Assembly (NCBI GenBank): GCA_034770075.1
Contig: JAVJAP010000357.1
Span: forward strand, 434,001-498,000
DNA from: Aralia elata
Lineage: Eukaryota; Streptophyta; Magnoliopsida; Apiales; Araliaceae
Direction: 5' to 3'
Length of the DNA stretch: 64,000 nt
The position numbers were made by a program, and so were the translations under genes. Of the stretch, positions 61,825-64,000 are shown one piece after another (position 1 is the stretch's first letter; each line of letters opens with the position of its first letter). The notes beneath the pieces are model-generated. The model saw only the letters and a program-made list of their open reading frames with translations. It was not told the DNA's origin and made no database searches.

Positions 61825-62160
61825 AAGAGTTTATTCTATTTTGGAATAGGATTTCATGTTTCCTAGAATAAAGGAGTTTATTCACATATGGAATAGGATT
61901 CCATATTTCCTTAAAAATAAAGATGTTTATTTTGATAAGGAATAGGATTCGATATATTTTATTTTTCAGTAATTTTAAGTTAAAATAAAGGAGTTTATTT
62001 TGAAATTGAAATTGAATTCCATGTTAATTAAAATAAAGGAGTTATTTTGATTTGGAATTTGATTAAAAATAAAGGAGTTTATTTTTATTCAAAATTAGAT
62101 AAAATAAAATAAAGAAGTTTATTATGATTTAAATTTTGATTAAAATAAAGGAGTTTATTT
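61825..62160 (+). repeat. AATAAAGGAGTTTATT array, eight units
   Basis: Units near 61825, 61872, 61917, 61984, 62030, 62068, 62107 and 62144, spaced 37-67 bp. The core is conserved better than the DNA between units. Confidence 0.85.
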
Positions 62161-63437
62161 TTGTTTCAAAATTGGATTTCTAGTAAACTTTTAATTGCCC
62201 ATTAAATGATATCAATGCATATATGGAATGGTTTTATTATTCATGAGATGAATGTTATTTATTGATATATATCGAGATATGTATGATAATAAATAGGGAT
62301 TGATTATGGACTATTGACCAATGTGTGATTGGAATTATTTTAGAAGATGCTTGAATGAATGACTTTTTATAAATGGGGTCTGCGTACCTCGTCTTCTCTA
62401 ATTTTTCTTAATGTAAATTCTATCTCCCCCCTATGTACTTCCCCTTGACTGCTGATCAAGGTTTCTATTCATTGCAAATAGTTTATATAATAGGTTTAAT
62501 TAGAATTACTTGAAAAATTGGAGACAAAGGAGTAAGGAGCGCTTGAAGACCCGCTTGTAATGGAGCCCGGGTTGAAATGTAATAGTTATATTAAAATTTA
62601 ATTCTTGCACCATAGGTTTGACCTTTTGGTTCACTTGGTGGCTCTAGTGAACCAAACTAGAATAAAAGTCCATAATCAATCTGGGTAGAATATAGTATTC
62701 TATATGTGCATGATTACTATATATATATTATATGTTATCCAACATGCTTCGCATGTTAAATAATATGACACGTATTATATATATATATATGTGCATGCAC
62801 GCTAAACAAGATGAGACAAATAATAACAAACCCCTCAAAGAAATCATATTAAGTCCTAAGCGTTCAAAGATATTTGGAATATCGAACGTCGCCTTCTAGC
62901 ATGGTAAAGCAATAGAGTATTAAATATCTAATATAAGTTTGTTGTGCACACACAAGGCGAGTATTAAATATTTAAGATGTTGTTTTATCACATTTGATGC
63001 GTATTAAGGAATTGAATATTACTGCTTTGTTGTGCACACACAAGGGCGGTCATTTTCTCTTCACATATATGGAAGTGCTATGTTGGACTTAACTTGGATT
63101 ATTTTAGTTCCGATGTGCACATACTAGACCATTATAATCTAAGAAGCAAAAGACAAGGAGTTATATAGTGATGTAATTAACAATAGTTGTCTACCTATTT
63201 ATTTATATATAGTTTGTTGTGCACACACAAGGCTATATACATTTGAAATGGGATCCTTATTCTCACTAGCAAATCTTTAATTAGATTTGCCGAACTATAT
63301 ATTGAGGGTAATATAGTTTGATGAAAAATAGTGGGAGATACCAATTTAAATAAAGACCTAATTTATTTTGATGATTAATTAATTGAATGTATGCTAAAAT
63401 GTTGTTAAATTACAAATTCATTTAACAAAATTTTACA

Positions 63438-64000
63438 ATGTCTAATTCACTATCACTGCGTAGCATATTAGATGTTAATTAACTGGACCGAATTACACGG
63501 ACTGGTTAAGGAATCTGAGAATAGTTCTCAAGGCTGAAAAGTTATCTTATTTCCTTAATACGCATATCCCTGCAATGGTTGCAGACAATGCCTCTGAGGA
63601 AGAGATTGCTACTTTTAGAAAGTGGCAAGATGATGCACAGTTGGCTCAATGCATCATGCTCGCATCCATGAGTAACGAGCTTCAGCGTCAGCATGAAACT
63701 ATGGATGCTCTTACTGTACTCCTGCACCTTCAAGGAGTTGAATAGTGAGGAAAGTAGGACTGCTAGATATTAGATTTCTAAGAAGCTCTTCCAATCTAGA
63801 ATAACCGATGGCATTACAGTATAGACAAATGTCCTAAAAATGATCAATCTGATTGAACAATTAGGACAACTGAGTTTTGTATTGGATGAAGAGTTGATCC
63901 AAGATTTGATCTTACAATCACTCTCGGACTCTTTCTCACAATTTGTTGTGAATTTCCACGTGAACAAGCTATATGTCAGCCTACATGAGTCACTTAAACA
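63438..64000 (+). pseudogene. gag: Copia gag, 5' part, broken and cut by the window edge
   Basis: ATG 63438 starts MSNSLSLRSILDVN, then a stop/frameshift. The frame WLRNLRIVLKAEKLSYFLNTHIP and ASEEEIATFRKWQDDAQLAQ follow, then SNELQRQHETMDAL. After a stop at 63741-63743 and a shift, SRTARY, EQLGQLSFVLDEELIQDLIL and FSQFVVNFHVNKLYVSLHE are readable. This is the UBN2-type gag domain of plant copia elements, about two-thirds present. At least two internal stops make it non-functional. Confidence 0.9.

Larger units (their letters stand above)
61455..63437 (+). other. Copia leader with three repeat classes
   Basis: In order: CpG-rich block (61555-61692), AATAAAGGAGTTTATT array (61825-62160), a short AT run (62780), and TTGTTGTGCACACACAAGG copies (62938-63232). 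No coding frame is convincing; frames at 61437-61756 run through the CpG block and are rejected. Confidence 0.8.

Noticed and set aside
61825..62160. Regularly spaced short repeats resembling a CRISPR array
   Set aside because: Spacers are AT-rich, related to one another and variable in length, repeats are imperfect, and the context is a plant retrotransposon leader.

Overview
The window is plant nuclear DNA, almost certainly from a eudicot. It is AT-rich and made almost entirely of nested, mostly decayed transposable elements. I see no intact host gene, tRNA, rRNA or prokaryotic feature. The evidence for a plant is Ty3/gypsy elements with gag zinc knuckles, very long LTRs and initiator-Met primer sites; Ty1/copia elements with UBN2-type gag and INT-RT-RNaseH order; an Ac-like hAT transposase with a BED finger; and a LINE 3' end with a C-terminal RNase H domain.

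Layout. 1-227 is the leader of a minus-strand copia element. A gypsy element is inserted in its primer-binding site: 5' LTR to 4351, primer site, an open extra ORF (4571-5320), then gag with one stop codon, cut off in the protease at about 6857. 6.9-12.4 kb holds a possible gene-end scrap, a LINE remnant, AT-rich DNA and a 1.8-kb element with long inverted ends. 12.4-14.2 kb is a second gypsy lineage (LTR tail and gag). At 14226 it is entered by a hAT element whose pieces lie at 14226-14575, 16249-17139 and 29646-30716. The hAT was itself hit by an LTR insertion (14576-16243, target duplication CCGCC) and by a minus-strand copia element (17140-29645). That copia element carries a solo gypsy LTR (24470-28235, target duplication TCTGA) at the same base of the primer site as the element at the start of the window.

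32.0-39.7 kb is a giant solo gypsy LTR (target duplication ATAGC) with an Ogre/Tat-like LTR nested in it (35250-37530, target duplication GTACT). 39.7-49.6 kb is a patchwork of gypsy LTRs in both orientations. 49.6-59.6 kb is a minus-strand copia element invaded by a second copia element, with a 4.58-kb tandem duplication. From 59640 a plus-strand copia element (LTR, primer site, repeat-rich leader, broken gag) runs off the end.

Points that go beyond routine repeat annotation: (1) an intact acidic coiled-coil ORF upstream of gag; (2) conserved splice-site-like pairs inside the long LTRs, suggesting that most of each LTR is an intron; (3) CpG-rich palindromes built on GCGGCCGC shared by gypsy and copia elements; (4) copia copies that share the same disabling deletions in integrase and reverse transcriptase, as expected of a lineage mobilised in trans; (5) pairs of full-element and solo-LTR versions of the same insertion.
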